Shown: one piece after another, positions 15,900 through 24,190 of the stretch
Layout: every line of letters begins with the position of its first letter
How positions within the stretch are numbered: position 1 is the stretch's first letter
Source of the DNA: Duncaniella dubosii
GTDB taxonomy: Bacteria > Bacteroidota > Bacteroidia > Bacteroidales > Muribaculaceae
Assembly (NCBI RefSeq): GCF_004803915.1
Contig: NZ_CP039396.1
Coordinates: forward strand, 2,604,001 to 2,668,000
DNA: 64,000 nt
Reading direction: 5' to 3'
Program-made: the position numbers and the translations under genes
The notes under the pieces: generated by a model
Databases searched by the model: none
Seen by the model: only the letters and a program-made list of their open reading frames with translations
What the model was told of the DNA's origin: nothing

Positions 15900-16214
15900 A
15901 TGGAAATACAGCCATTATTATCAAAACCGGTGTGGCAGATGACAGGGGAAGAGCTATTGTTTCTCTCCCGGCAGACAGCCCATTTCGACAGCCATACCGC
16001 TTCTACACAGGAAACTCCGACCGAAAAGAGATATGTTTACGGCATTGCCGGAATATGCGAGATTTTCGGATGTAGTAAACCGACAGCTATCCGTATCAAG
16101 AAAAGCGGACGCATCGACAAGGCCATAACGCAGGTGGGCCGCAAGATTGTGATTGACGCCGAGCTTGCTCTGCAGCTCGCTTCGGCTAAACCCAAACCAA
16201 ACAAGAGACATTAA
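15900..16214 (+). CDS. DUF3853 family helix-turn-helix protein
   Basis: The 104-residue protein matches the DUF3853 pattern: MTGEELLFL near the N-terminus, then YVYGIAGICEIFGCSKPTA (an excisionase/MerR-like helix-turn-helix), RIKKSGRIDKAITQ and GRKIVIDAELAL. These proteins lie at the start of the replication/mobilization operon of Bacteroidales mobilizable elements and probably bind DNA as excisionase or control factors. The gene is preceded by iteron-like repeats and followed, 123 bases on, by DUF3987. Confidence 0.8.
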   Translation: MEIQPLLSKPVWQMTGEELLFLSRQTAHFDSHTASTQETPTEKRYVYGIAGICEIFGCSKPTAIRIKKSGRIDKAITQVGRKIVIDAELALQLASAKPKPNKRH

Positions 16215-16264
16215 CCGGAAGACAGTAACGGGGATGTGTTTTATATCCTCATGCCCTATTGTCA

Positions 16265-16300
16265 GAGTTACACCATTGTGTTCACGCATTGGTGTAACTC
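16265..16300 (+). promoter_or_regulatory. 11-bp inverted repeat between DUF3853 and DUF3987
   Basis: GAGTTACACCA (16265-16275) and TGGTGTAACTC (16290-16300) form a perfect 11-bp stem with a 14-base loop, 38 bases before the DUF3987 start. It is either an operator or an RNA hairpin controlling that gene; there is no T tract for termination. Confidence 0.5.
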
Positions 16301-16337
16301 CCGGCAACTGTCTGACTCCAAACACTCAATCACAACA

Positions 16338-17762
16338 ATGTATAGAACATTCAACAACATCAATCGTCAACGCAGAGCTGCCGAAGCCGGTTGCGGACTT
16401 TACGAAGATGACGATACGTCTTTATTTGGCGCATCTCAGTCCGTCAATAAGGATGCCGTAGATTATTCTTTCCCTTTAGAGATATTCCCGAAAGCTATCC
16501 GAGACATAATAGAGGCTCTTGAGGAGTATGAGAACTATAATGTCGATTTCTCTTCGGCTTCATTCCTTACAGTATTCGCGGCTGCTATGGGCAACACTTG
16601 GTCAGTCCGCTTCATGACCGGATGGATAAGCCGACCGATAATCTACATGGTGCTTGTAGGTTCGCCGAGCTGCGGCAAGACACCTCCATTGCAACAGGCG
16701 GTCGCACCTCTGATCAAACTCGATGGAGAGTATGACATGATCTATTGCAAGGAGATGGAAACCTACCGCCGATGGGAACGCATGTCGGCAAAGCAGCGTG
16801 AGAGACATTCTCTTCCTGAAGAAATGAAGATGCCTAAGCGAAAATGCCATGTAGTGGTTGATTCCACCGTAGAGGCTCTTATCGGAGCTTTGCGCGACAA
16901 TCCGCGCGGAGTGCTGATTTACAAGGATGAGATAGACAGCCTCCTCTCCAATTTCAACCGCTATAATGGTTCAGACGAGGGCTACTTTCTCAGTCTGTTC
17001 AGCGGTACGCCTTTCAAGTACAGCCGAAAGTCAAACAACGAGCATATCTTTCTCGCCAATCCCTATTGTTCTATTATTGGCACTACACAGCCCGGTTGTC
17101 TGGGCGAACAGTTCGGCGGCAAGCGAATGATGAATGGCTTTTCATCCCGATTCCTGAAAGTCTATCCCGAAATTGACAAGATGTCGTCGTGGAACGACAC
17201 CGCCATGCCTGACAGCGTTCTTGAAGAATGGGAGCGAATTATCCGAAAGGTGGTAGCTGCTACTCCTTCAACAGACCAAGAGGGAAAAGCAACCTCAATA
17301 GAGCTACTGCTTTCCCAAGAGTCGAAGCTCCGCATAATTCAGTGGAAAGACGAGGTCAATAACAAGGTCTATGCTGAAACGGATTCGGATGCTGTCAGGG
17401 CGTTGTGCGGCAAACTGGAAACTTATCTCGTCCGCTTCTGTCTGGTCATACAGATTATGCACGGCATCTGTGGAGAATCGGGCATGGATGAAATTGAACC
17501 GGGAACCGCCGAACTCGCCATTAAGCTCACCGAATATTTCAGAAACATGGAGAGCCGGATTGCACCGGAGATTGAACCCGGCATCCTCGACAACCGGTTC
17601 ACCGAGTTACTCGGAAACCTCAGGGATTCGTTCACCACAGCCGAGGCAGTCAGGGAAGCCCTGCAACTCGGAATCTCGGAATCTTCGGTCAAGAGATTCC
17701 TAAGAGACGGAGGCCGAGGATTCGTGAAGAAAAAGTCACACGGTTGCTATCGCAAAATATGA
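16338..17762 (+). CDS. DUF3987 protein (primase/helicase-like ATPase)
   Basis: The 474-residue protein belongs to the DUF3987 family found in mobilizable elements and phages next to mobilization genes. A P-loop-like motif GSPSCGKTPP is visible near residue 105, and a Walker B-like stretch GVLIYKDEIDSLL near residue 195, consistent with a RecA/AAA-type ATPase acting in replication of the excised element. A C-terminal winged-helix-like region (SFTTAEAVREALQLGISESSVKRFL) may bind DNA. I chose ATG 16338 (MYRTFN) since the upstream frame from 16236 overlaps the hairpin and reads as unlikely protein. Confidence 0.75.
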   Translation: MYRTFNNINRQRRAAEAGCGLYEDDDTSLFGASQSVNKDAVDYSFPLEIFPKAIRDIIEALEEYENYNVDFSSASFLTVFAAAMGNTWSVRFMTGWISRPIIYMVLVGSPSCGKTPPLQQAVAPLIKLDGEYDMIYCKEMETYRRWERMSAKQRERHSLPEEMKMPKRKCHVVVDSTVEALIGALRDNPRGVLIYKDEIDSLLSNFNRYNGSDEGYFLSLFSGTPFKYSRKSNNEHIFLANPYCSIIGTTQPGCLGEQFGGKRMMNGFSSRFLKVYPEIDKMSSWNDTAMPDSVLEEWERIIRKVVAATPSTDQEGKATSIELLLSQESKLRIIQWKDEVNNKVYAETDSDAVRALCGKLETYLVRFCLVIQIMHGICGESGMDEIEPGTAELAIKLTEYFRNMESRIAPEIEPGILDNRFTELLGNLRDSFTTAEAVREALQLGISESSVKRFLRDGGRGFVKKKSHGCYRKI

Positions 17763-18089
17763 CGCTTGAGCTGACACTATGAACTTTTGACATTATGACA
17801 TTTTCGACCGAGGTCGAACTGACTGAGATACCCCGGTTGCTCACGCCTGATTTGGAGTATAAACCTTGCTTTGCAAGATATGCCGCTTGTGTCCACAACG
17901 GCTATCCCGCCTCCCCCGAGGTGAGGGTCAATCCCGCTCGAAACTCGCAGTCTTTTATCTAATGATACATTGTCCGTGAACGATGATAGACTGAAAAATG
18001 GATGATGATAAACTGAAAATATGCGATTGATAGATTATTAATATCGCATTTATCATGAACCGTGATACTTCGGTTTATCGGTCATCGTC

Positions 18090-18137
18090 ACATTGGATAA
18101 TCGATACATTGGATAATCGATACATTGGATAATATGA
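18090..18137. repeat. 16-bp tandem repeats in the presumed oriT/replication region
   Basis: ACATTGGATAATCGAT is repeated at 18090-18105 and 18106-18121, with a third, diverged unit at 18122-18137 and loose copies (CATTGGAYAAT) near 18146 and 18176. The 575-base stretch 17763-18337 between DUF3987 and the mobilization genes has no gene. It contains many short direct and inverted repeats, the expected place for an origin of transfer or iteron origin. Confidence 0.65.
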
Positions 18138-18337
18138 TAATGAGCCATTGGACAATAAGTCATCGGGTAATGGAGCATTGGATAATCAGACAATCGAGTC
18201 ACTAAGATATTATATCATCAAGGTATCAGTTCATCAAATCATCAAGCAATCATTATACCAAGTCATATAGTCTTCATTGTATCAGATATTCAATCAACCA
18301 ATCTATCAAACCATAATATCTTAAAAAGTTAATCTCT

Positions 18338-18718
18338 ATGCCCGATAAAAAATCCATTACTATAAAAATACGTGTCGATTCGCAGACCCACACAAAAATG
18401 CAGTCAGGAGCCGACAGATATACCGACGGTAATCTCAGCGCGTTTGTCCGATGCGCTACTCTCAAATACAACGAGGAGCCAGTCACTGACCACGACAATC
18501 CCCGTATGATTGCTTTGATCAAGTCCGCTATCAAGCTCATCGAAAGAACCGGCACCAACACCAATCAGGTTGCGAAGCACATCAACGAGCAGCAGAAAAT
18601 GAATCCTTACTCGTTGCGGGCGGCAGATCTTCTTCCCTTCGGTCAGTTTTGCGAGGGTACAGATAAAATCCGACAGATGCTGACATACCTCTATAACATG
18701 ATAATTTCAGGAAAATGA
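18338..18718 (+). CDS. Mobilization accessory protein, MobC/BmgB-like
   Basis: This 126-residue basic protein has an N-terminal ribbon-helix-helix pattern (SITIKIRVDSQTHTKMQ, then AFVRCATL) and a central conserved IKLIERTGTNTNQVAKHIN, the hallmark of MobC-type relaxosome proteins. Such proteins bind oriT and help the relaxase open DNA. It overlaps the relaxase start by 4 bases (ATGA), so the two are coupled, and it directly follows the repeat-rich presumed oriT. Confidence 0.85.
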   Translation: MPDKKSITIKIRVDSQTHTKMQSGADRYTDGNLSAFVRCATLKYNEEPVTDHDNPRMIALIKSAIKLIERTGTNTNQVAKHINEQQKMNPYSLRAADLLPFGQFCEGTDKIRQMLTYLYNMIISGK

Positions 18719-19853
18719 TAGTCAAGAAGCTCAACGATGTGTCCGGCGGCGGTTTCCCCGGCGCTCGATATAACGAGAAAAAGATTGCTGATGGTGTGGC
18801 AACCCTTATGGCGATGGAGAACGTCAGCGAGGCGTTGCGTCACAATGTCGAGACGCTGCACCGCTTCGGCCTTGATGCCTCGGCTGAAGTCGAGAGGTAT
18901 ATGAAAGAAAACTCTAAGACCTACGGCAATACAAAGACAACACGTTTCCAGTTCCATGTGTCGGCCTCAGTGAAAGGACGCGCCATGTCGCCGGAAGAGC
19001 TTACCGACTTTGCGCGTGAGCTTATGGTGGGTATGGGCTATGCCCGTCAGCCGTATTTCATTTACGCCCATCATGATACCGGCAATAATCATGTGCATAT
19101 TCTCTCGACGAGAATAAAGCCTAACGGTTATGCCATACCTGACCATCAGGACAGGCGCAGGCTTAACGAGTGCGCCAACCGCATACTATCTCCTGACATC
19201 AAAAAAGATATTGACCGGATTCTCTGTTACGACTATGAAACGGAGGGTCAGTTTGCCAATATCGTCAAGACTCACGGCTACAAGATAGAGAAATCGCTCG
19301 ACGGCTACCGACTGTTCAAGTGTGGAGGCGACGCCGGGAATATCGCCATCGGTGACATCCTCAATCGAATCACCAGGAACAGCCCGAAGCGAAAAGACCG
19401 CGCTACACAGCTCCGCTCCATAATCCGGAAATACAAGAGCGAGATAGCCGAGGGAAAATGTCAAAGTGTCGATAATGTCAAAGTGTCAAAAGGTAAGAAT
19501 CGAAAGCCGGTAAAAGCAAAGCTGAACACCGACATCCGCAAAATACTTGACAACCACGGCAAGCCGTTGAGCGAGGAGAACTGCCAGCGCATACAGACTC
19601 TCATTGATGTTCTCAAGACAAAGTTTGGCATAGACATCAGTTTCCAGAAGGACAAGGACGGCAGGGTGAGAGGCTACAGTATAATCGACCATGCCGAAAA
19701 GATTGCCTTCGACGGCAGCAAGGTGATGAAACTGTCGGAGCTTATTGATTTCGCCATCAAACCACAAAGGAAACCATCGCCGCTTGACGTGTACCGCGAC
19801 CTGTTCACTGTCGAGGTGGGCAAAGACAGCAGAGGAAACTATATGCTCATCAA
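18715..19853 (+). pseudogene. Relaxase/mobilization nuclease, N-terminal part (split by IS66 copy 3)
   Basis: The first 379 residues of a MobA/VirD2-like relaxase are encoded here. The metal-binding motif HHDTGNNHVH (residues 119-128, with the HxH pair) is intact. The enzyme would nick oriT and covalently hold the 5' end. The frame is interrupted by IS66 copy 3 after GNYMLIK; the rest is at 22432-23050. Excluding the IS and one repeat the gene is 1758 bases (585 residues) and in frame. The N-terminal catalytic domain survives, so a truncated protein might still nick. Confidence 0.88.
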
Positions 19854-19923
19854 GTACAACCATCCGCGATAGCATATTGACGAACTCCGAAAGAGAGTTG
19901 TATCTTTGTCGACAAAAAGAATC

Positions 19924-20340
19924 ATGGGTTATAACAAGTCTTTGTCCGATGTCTATTCAGAGACATGGACGCGTTACAAGAATCAATGCGAGACAGACGG
20001 CTATATCGCATTGAACCGTTTCTGTGCCGGTACCGGCGTCAACGTCCAGCGGCTTTATGAGTGGCTTCGGCGCCGCAAAATCAGCATAAGCGATTATCAA
20101 CGCAGTCTGCCGGAGAGACCGGATTCGTCGCGGGAAGGTGGCGGGCCGTTATTCCGGGAGGTTAAGGTTCCCGGTATTCAGGTTGCGGATGAGAGCCGGG
20201 ATGTCGGTGCCACCAGTGTCGTGCGTGACGTGCACATCGAACTCGGTTGGGGCCGAGGCGTGAGTCTGGGAGAGATAAGCGCGGAGGGGCTGGCGCTTCT
20301 GGTGGATGTCATGACACGCAGGAGTGATGTGGAGTCTTGA
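19924..20340 (+). CDS. IS66 accessory protein, TnpA-like (copy 3)
   Basis: Identical in protein sequence to the copy 1 gene at 6712-7128. Confidence 0.8.
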   Translation: MGYNKSLSDVYSETWTRYKNQCETDGYIALNRFCAGTGVNVQRLYEWLRRRKISISDYQRSLPERPDSSREGGGPLFREVKVPGIQVADESRDVGATSVVRDVHIELGWGRGVSLGEISAEGLALLVDVMTRRSDVES

Positions 20341-20683
20341 GGCGGATATGCGGCTCTGGGTATGCCGGCAGCCGGTATCGATGCGCTACGGCATCCGGGG
20401 TCTGGCCCAGATGGTGTGGTCGTGGAAGGGGCATTCTCCGGCATCGGGCGATGTGTATGTGTTTTTCTCAAAGGACCGCAAGACCATGAAGGCGTTGAAA
20501 TGGGATGGCGACGGATTTTTGATGTACACAAAAAGACTGTCGCGAGGCCGTTTCCGGGAGGTGCTCAAAAAGGGCGATGACGGCGTGCGCAGGCTCCAAT
20601 GGGACGATTTCTATATGCTGATGAGGGGCCTCACGCCTGTGAAGGTGATGGTCGAAAATCGCTTCAGAATGGCCGTAAAATAA
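20327..20683 (+). CDS. tnpB: IS66 accessory protein TnpB (copy 3)
   Basis: Identical in protein sequence to the copy 1 TnpB at 7115-7471. Confidence 0.85.
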   Translation: MWSLEADMRLWVCRQPVSMRYGIRGLAQMVWSWKGHSPASGDVYVFFSKDRKTMKALKWDGDGFLMYTKRLSRGRFREVLKKGDDGVRRLQWDDFYMLMRGLTPVKVMVENRFRMAVK

Positions 20684-20761
20684 GGCTTAATAATTTGTTA
20701 ATCAAATAAATAAATGGCGTGGAAAGTTGCAAATGTCAGATATTTTTTGTAACTTTACACC

Positions 20762-22363
20762 ATGAAAAAGAACGAGTTGATAGAGTTTCTGCAACGTCAG
20801 ATCGAGTTCCTTCAAGGGCGGCTCGACGAGGCGTTGGCCTCTGTCAGCTCGCTTACTTTATCCAATGAAAAGCTGCAGTCGACCAACGAGAAGCTTGTGG
20901 CGACTGTAGATGAACTGCGCAAGCAAATGGCCTCAATGGAGGAGGCTATGAAAGGCAAAAGTGCGGAACTGAGCAAAGAGAAAGCCGCGCGTCAGGCAGT
21001 GCAGCGTCTGCAGGGCTCGCCGTCGGAGCGTCAGAAGAAACCGGTGACGACTCCTGCCACATCCGAAACTCGACAGCAGAAGCCAGAGAAGAAACGTACC
21101 AACAACGGCGCCAAAAGGAAGACGCATCCGGAGTGTGAGGTGGAGACCATTATAGTGGAGCCTGACAGTCCGGACTTCAATCCCGAGGCGGCGACGTTTA
21201 TCGGCGAGTGCGATGTCGTGCGCTACGTCATGGAGCCGATGCGCTTCAAAAAAATTATCTACAAGGTCAGAAAATACGTGCAGGACGAGAAAATATACAA
21301 AGGTTCCGCACCCGCCACACCGCTGCTTAACTCGCAGTATACATCTTCCTTCATAGCCGGACTCGCCGAGCTACGCTATCTCCACTGCATGCCACTTGAA
21401 AATGCTGTCGAATACTTCCGTGCCCACGGCTTCGACCTTGACAAAGGCACCGCACAGAAGCTCGTAAGTAAGGTAAGGGTACATCTGGAAAATCTATACA
21501 AGGCGCTGGGTCAGGCAATAGTCGCGGACAATTATATCTGCGGTGACGAGACCTATCAGAAAGTGCGGCTGCAGGTGGCAACTCCTTCGGGAAGAAAGAT
21601 CAAGAAAGGCTACATATGGGTGTTCGTCGGCATGACAACCGGGCTTGTGTACTTCTTCTATGACGACGGCTCCCGCTCGGCCGAAGTCTTCGAGCAACAC
21701 ATAAAAGGCTTCAACGGAGCCTTCCAGTGCGACTATTACTCGGGATACCGGCATATCGGAATCGGTGGGATGAGCGGGATAAAACGCTTGCCATGCCTGC
21801 AGCACATCAAGCGAAAGTTTCTCGATCTGAAAGACAATCCAAAGGCGCAGGAAATAGCAAAGCTCTTCGGACTCCTTTACCACTTCGAGCATCAGCACCG
21901 CATAGGCAAAGACGGATGGACGGCGGGAAAGCACCTTGAGTGGAGACAACGATACTCCAAGGTGATGCTCGAGAAAATCCGCATGAGACTGACAGCAGTC
22001 AAAGACCGCATCGGCGTGCCACCCGACGACCCGCTGCTCGCCGCCACCGAACATGCACTCAAACAATGGGACGAGATACCACGCATCTTTGCCTCACCCA
22101 CCTACAGACTCGACAACAACGAAGTCGAGCGAATCAACCGCTACATATCCCTGACCCGTCGCCGACTTACAATCGGCTCCCACTCCGGAGCCGAAGCCGC
22201 CGCCCTGTACCACTCTCTTGCGATCACCTGCCACCGCTGCGGAGTCAACGTCTTCGACTACTTCTGCGACATAATCGACCGATGTGCCGCATGGCCGCCA
22301 AACACCCCGATCGAAAAATACCGCGACCTGCTTCCCGACCGCTGGAAACTCTCACAAAAATAG
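20762..22363 (+). CDS. tnpC: IS66 family DDE transposase (copy 3)
   Basis: Identical in protein sequence to the copy 1 transposase (Ser at residue 136). Confidence 0.93.
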   Translation: MKKNELIEFLQRQIEFLQGRLDEALASVSSLTLSNEKLQSTNEKLVATVDELRKQMASMEEAMKGKSAELSKEKAARQAVQRLQGSPSERQKKPVTTPATSETRQQKPEKKRTNNGAKRKTHPECEVETIIVEPDSPDFNPEAATFIGECDVVRYVMEPMRFKKIIYKVRKYVQDEKIYKGSAPATPLLNSQYTSSFIAGLAELRYLHCMPLENAVEYFRAHGFDLDKGTAQKLVSKVRVHLENLYKALGQAIVADNYICGDETYQKVRLQVATPSGRKIKKGYIWVFVGMTTGLVYFFYDDGSRSAEVFEQHIKGFNGAFQCDYYSGYRHIGIGGMSGIKRLPCLQHIKRKFLDLKDNPKAQEIAKLFGLLYHFEHQHRIGKDGWTAGKHLEWRQRYSKVMLEKIRMRLTAVKDRIGVPPDDPLLAATEHALKQWDEIPRIFASPTYRLDNNEVERINRYISLTRRRLTIGSHSGAEAAALYHSLAITCHRCGVNVFDYFCDIIDRCAAWPPNTPIEKYRDLLPDRWKLSQK

Positions 22364-22423
22364 CCGCCCAAAACCTGGACGGCTATTTTTTTAAGCTATA
22401 CCTGCTGTCGCGGACGGTTGTAC

Positions 22424-23050
22424 CTCATCAATGTCAAAGACGGCTCGACGTACCGCAAACCAATCTCTCCGAGACAGTACGCATGGTATAACGGCGTGAA
22501 AGACGACGAGCGCGAAGATGTAGGCCTGACAATAGCGGCCACGATGTTCTCCGAGGAGATACTGACCGAATATCTCATGCGCTATCCGATACACAACCAT
22601 CAAGAGAGAATAAAAGGCATGGCCGTTGTCAAACATAGAAACGGTAACTATTGCCTCCGCGCTGCCTTGACTGACGGCTATATGCCTTTGATCGAATTAA
22701 CTTCGGAGGAGGAATCCAAGTTCCGTTCTCTCCATTCCGATGAACAAGCAAGACAAGACTTCCTGATGTCAATAGCCATGCTGCATCTTACTCGAAGGGA
22801 TGCCGAGGCGGTTAAAGAGAGGATAAGGCAGAATACCCAGCCCAAAGCCGGAGTCCGTATTCTCCCTTCCCGTCCACAAGACTACTCCCCGGAAATCTCG
22901 CAAGTGTTCACATTCAATCTTGCCAACGCACTCTCTTCCCTCAATGTCAGTTCCGGCTCATCCGGCTACAAGCGCGAGCACGAAGTCGGCAACCGCTCCC
23001 GCTACGATGACATCGACGACCGTCAGTCCGGCACCCGACTTACAATGTAG
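22424..23050 (+). pseudogene. Relaxase, C-terminal part (after IS66 copy 3)
   Basis: This continues the relaxase frame (NVKDGSTYRKPISPRQ to SGTRLTM). The segment has no recognised catalytic motif; C-terminal regions of such relaxases usually contact transfer partners. A start ATG inside IS sequence at 22418 could allow expression of a 210-residue fragment. Confidence 0.75.
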
Positions 23051-23058
23051 ACAGTCAA

Positions 23059-23109
23059 GTCCTCGACATCACTGCCGAGGACCTGACTATTAATATGATT
23101 AAGCTGTTT
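23059..23109 (-). terminator. 3'-end hairpin with conserved tail motif, copy a
   Basis: GTCCTCG (23059-23065) pairs with CGAGGAC (23076-23082). Between the hairpin and the stop of the outer-membrane gene lies ATATGATTAAGCTGTTT (23093-23109, plus-strand reading), a 17-mer found again at 23819 and, with one change, at 35553, each time beside a hairpin after an outer-membrane or secreted gene. Confidence 0.55.
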
Positions 23110-23115
23110 CTCGAA

Positions 23116-23766
23116 TCAATATAGCCAATAGATAATTGAAGCAGACAGACATCTTTGTTTCCCATTGCCATAATAAGATGCAGTGGCAAGACCAAGATCA
23201 TATTCTGCTTTTAATCCAATATGATGCCATTTTGCGTTGATAGCGAATGATAGACCGCCGTCAACCCTATTGCATGGACGATAGGAAACACCATTTGCAC
23301 CGCTGAATGTGTGGACTCTTTTCTCATATGGCTGATTAAACGGGTCTAATCCTGTAACAAATGAATCTCCATTGATTCCTACAGCAAGATAAGCACCAAG
23401 TTCCGGCTTTAAGTAAAAACCATTGCCTACATTGAATCGGTATCCTGTCATCACAGGTATCTGTAAATAGTCCATCTCCGCAAATTTGATAGAGCTTATA
23501 GCCGTATTCATCATATTACGTCCTGTGACGGTAGCTCCCTTTCTGATGAACGACACCCCGGATTCAAGACTTAGATTACTGCGAAGTGTGAACTCAGCGT
23601 TACCACCAATCTTAAATCCATTTCTTGATTTAGCCGAACTCTCACTTACTGAAAGGTCACTATTGACATATCCCGCCTCAATCCCAAAGTTCCATGTCTG
23701 AGCTTTAATGCCGAATGGAATGATGAGAATTGCTGTCAATAATAACGCTCTAAAGTTTTGTTTCAT
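23116..23766 (-). CDS. Outer-membrane beta-barrel protein (PorT/OmpW-like)
   Basis: This 216-residue protein has a signal peptide (LLLTAILIIPFGIKAQ) followed by alternating strands typical of a small barrel (SLESGVSFIRKG, YLQIPVMTGYRF, GFYLKPELGAYLA, HHIGLKAEYDLGL) and a terminal aromatic YWLY. That fits the outer-membrane barrel family PF13568. I chose ATG 23766 (MKQNFRALLL); the longer frame starts in the preceding hairpin region. It is cargo of the mobilizable element, downstream of the small secreted gene, and its ligand is unknown. Confidence 0.75.
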   Translation of the reverse strand: MKQNFRALLLTAILIIPFGIKAQTWNFGIEAGYVNSDLSVSESSAKSRNGFKIGGNAEFTLRSNLSLESGVSFIRKGATVTGRNMMNTAISSIKFAEMDYLQIPVMTGYRFNVGNGFYLKPELGAYLAVGINGDSFVTGLDPFNQPYEKRVHTFSGANGVSYRPCNRVDGGLSFAINAKWHHIGLKAEYDLGLATASYYGNGKQRCLSASIIYWLY

Positions 23767-23785
23767 TATTGTTTTGTTGTTTTCG

Positions 23786-23835
23786 CCCTCGGCACTCATG
23801 GCCGAGGGGGTTGCGATTATATGATTAAGCTGTTT
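23786..23835 (-). terminator. 3'-end hairpin with conserved tail motif, copy b
   Basis: CCCTCGGC (23786-23793) pairs with GCCGAGGG (23801-23808) and is followed by ATATGATTAAGCTGTTT at 23819-23835, after the stop of the small secreted gene. Confidence 0.55.
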
Positions 23836-23855
23836 CAAATATAGTATTGAATATG

Positions 23856-24182
23856 CTATTGGCAAACATTGAAAGATTTTTTCTTTCCGTTGATCCGAAG
23901 AGTAACTTTCGGATTTGAGAACTGGGTGATGTGGGGAAAGACGAGGGTCACAGTGGAGACACCGTCTTTTACGGTTGCTTTAACCGAAGTCGCCTGATAC
24001 TCTTGTCCTCTCCATACCGGAGTGAGTTTCACATCGGAAATAGTATATTGCTCTCCGGCTTTGTCGTCTGTAAAGACGATAGTCACCCTGTCATCGTAAT
24101 TATTGAAGCCTTGGCATTGAGGCTTTGCATTTGTAGCCATACTTATGGCTATCAGAATTAGTGCGGTTATTAATGTTCTCAT
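23856..24182 (-). CDS. Small secreted hypothetical protein
   Basis: This 108-residue protein has a clear signal peptide (ITALILIAISMATNA) and a mature part rich in beta-forming stretches (RVTIVFTDDKAG, VSTVTLVFPHITQF) with two Cys (in PQCQG and at the C-terminus) that could form a disulfide. No family recognised. It is in an operon-like row with the TonB-type receptor (8 bases downstream of its stop) and the barrel gene, so it is probably a periplasmic or surface partner of those. Confidence 0.65.
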   Translation of the reverse strand: MRTLITALILIAISMATNAKPQCQGFNNYDDRVTIVFTDDKAGEQYTISDVKLTPVWRGQEYQATSVKATVKDGVSTVTLVFPHITQFSNPKVTLRINGKKKSFNVCQ

Positions 24183-24190
24183 ATATAATT

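Larger units (their letters stand above)
19854..22423 (+). mobile_element. IS66-family insertion sequence, copy 3 (2570 bp)
   Basis: Flanked by the 8-bp duplication CTCATCAA at 19846-19853 and 22424-22431. Inserted in the relaxase gene, with transposase in the same direction as the relaxase. Confidence 0.95.

Noticed and set aside
18061-18200. CRISPR array
   Set aside because: The repeats at 18090-18137 are directly adjacent 16-mers without spacers, and no cas genes are present.
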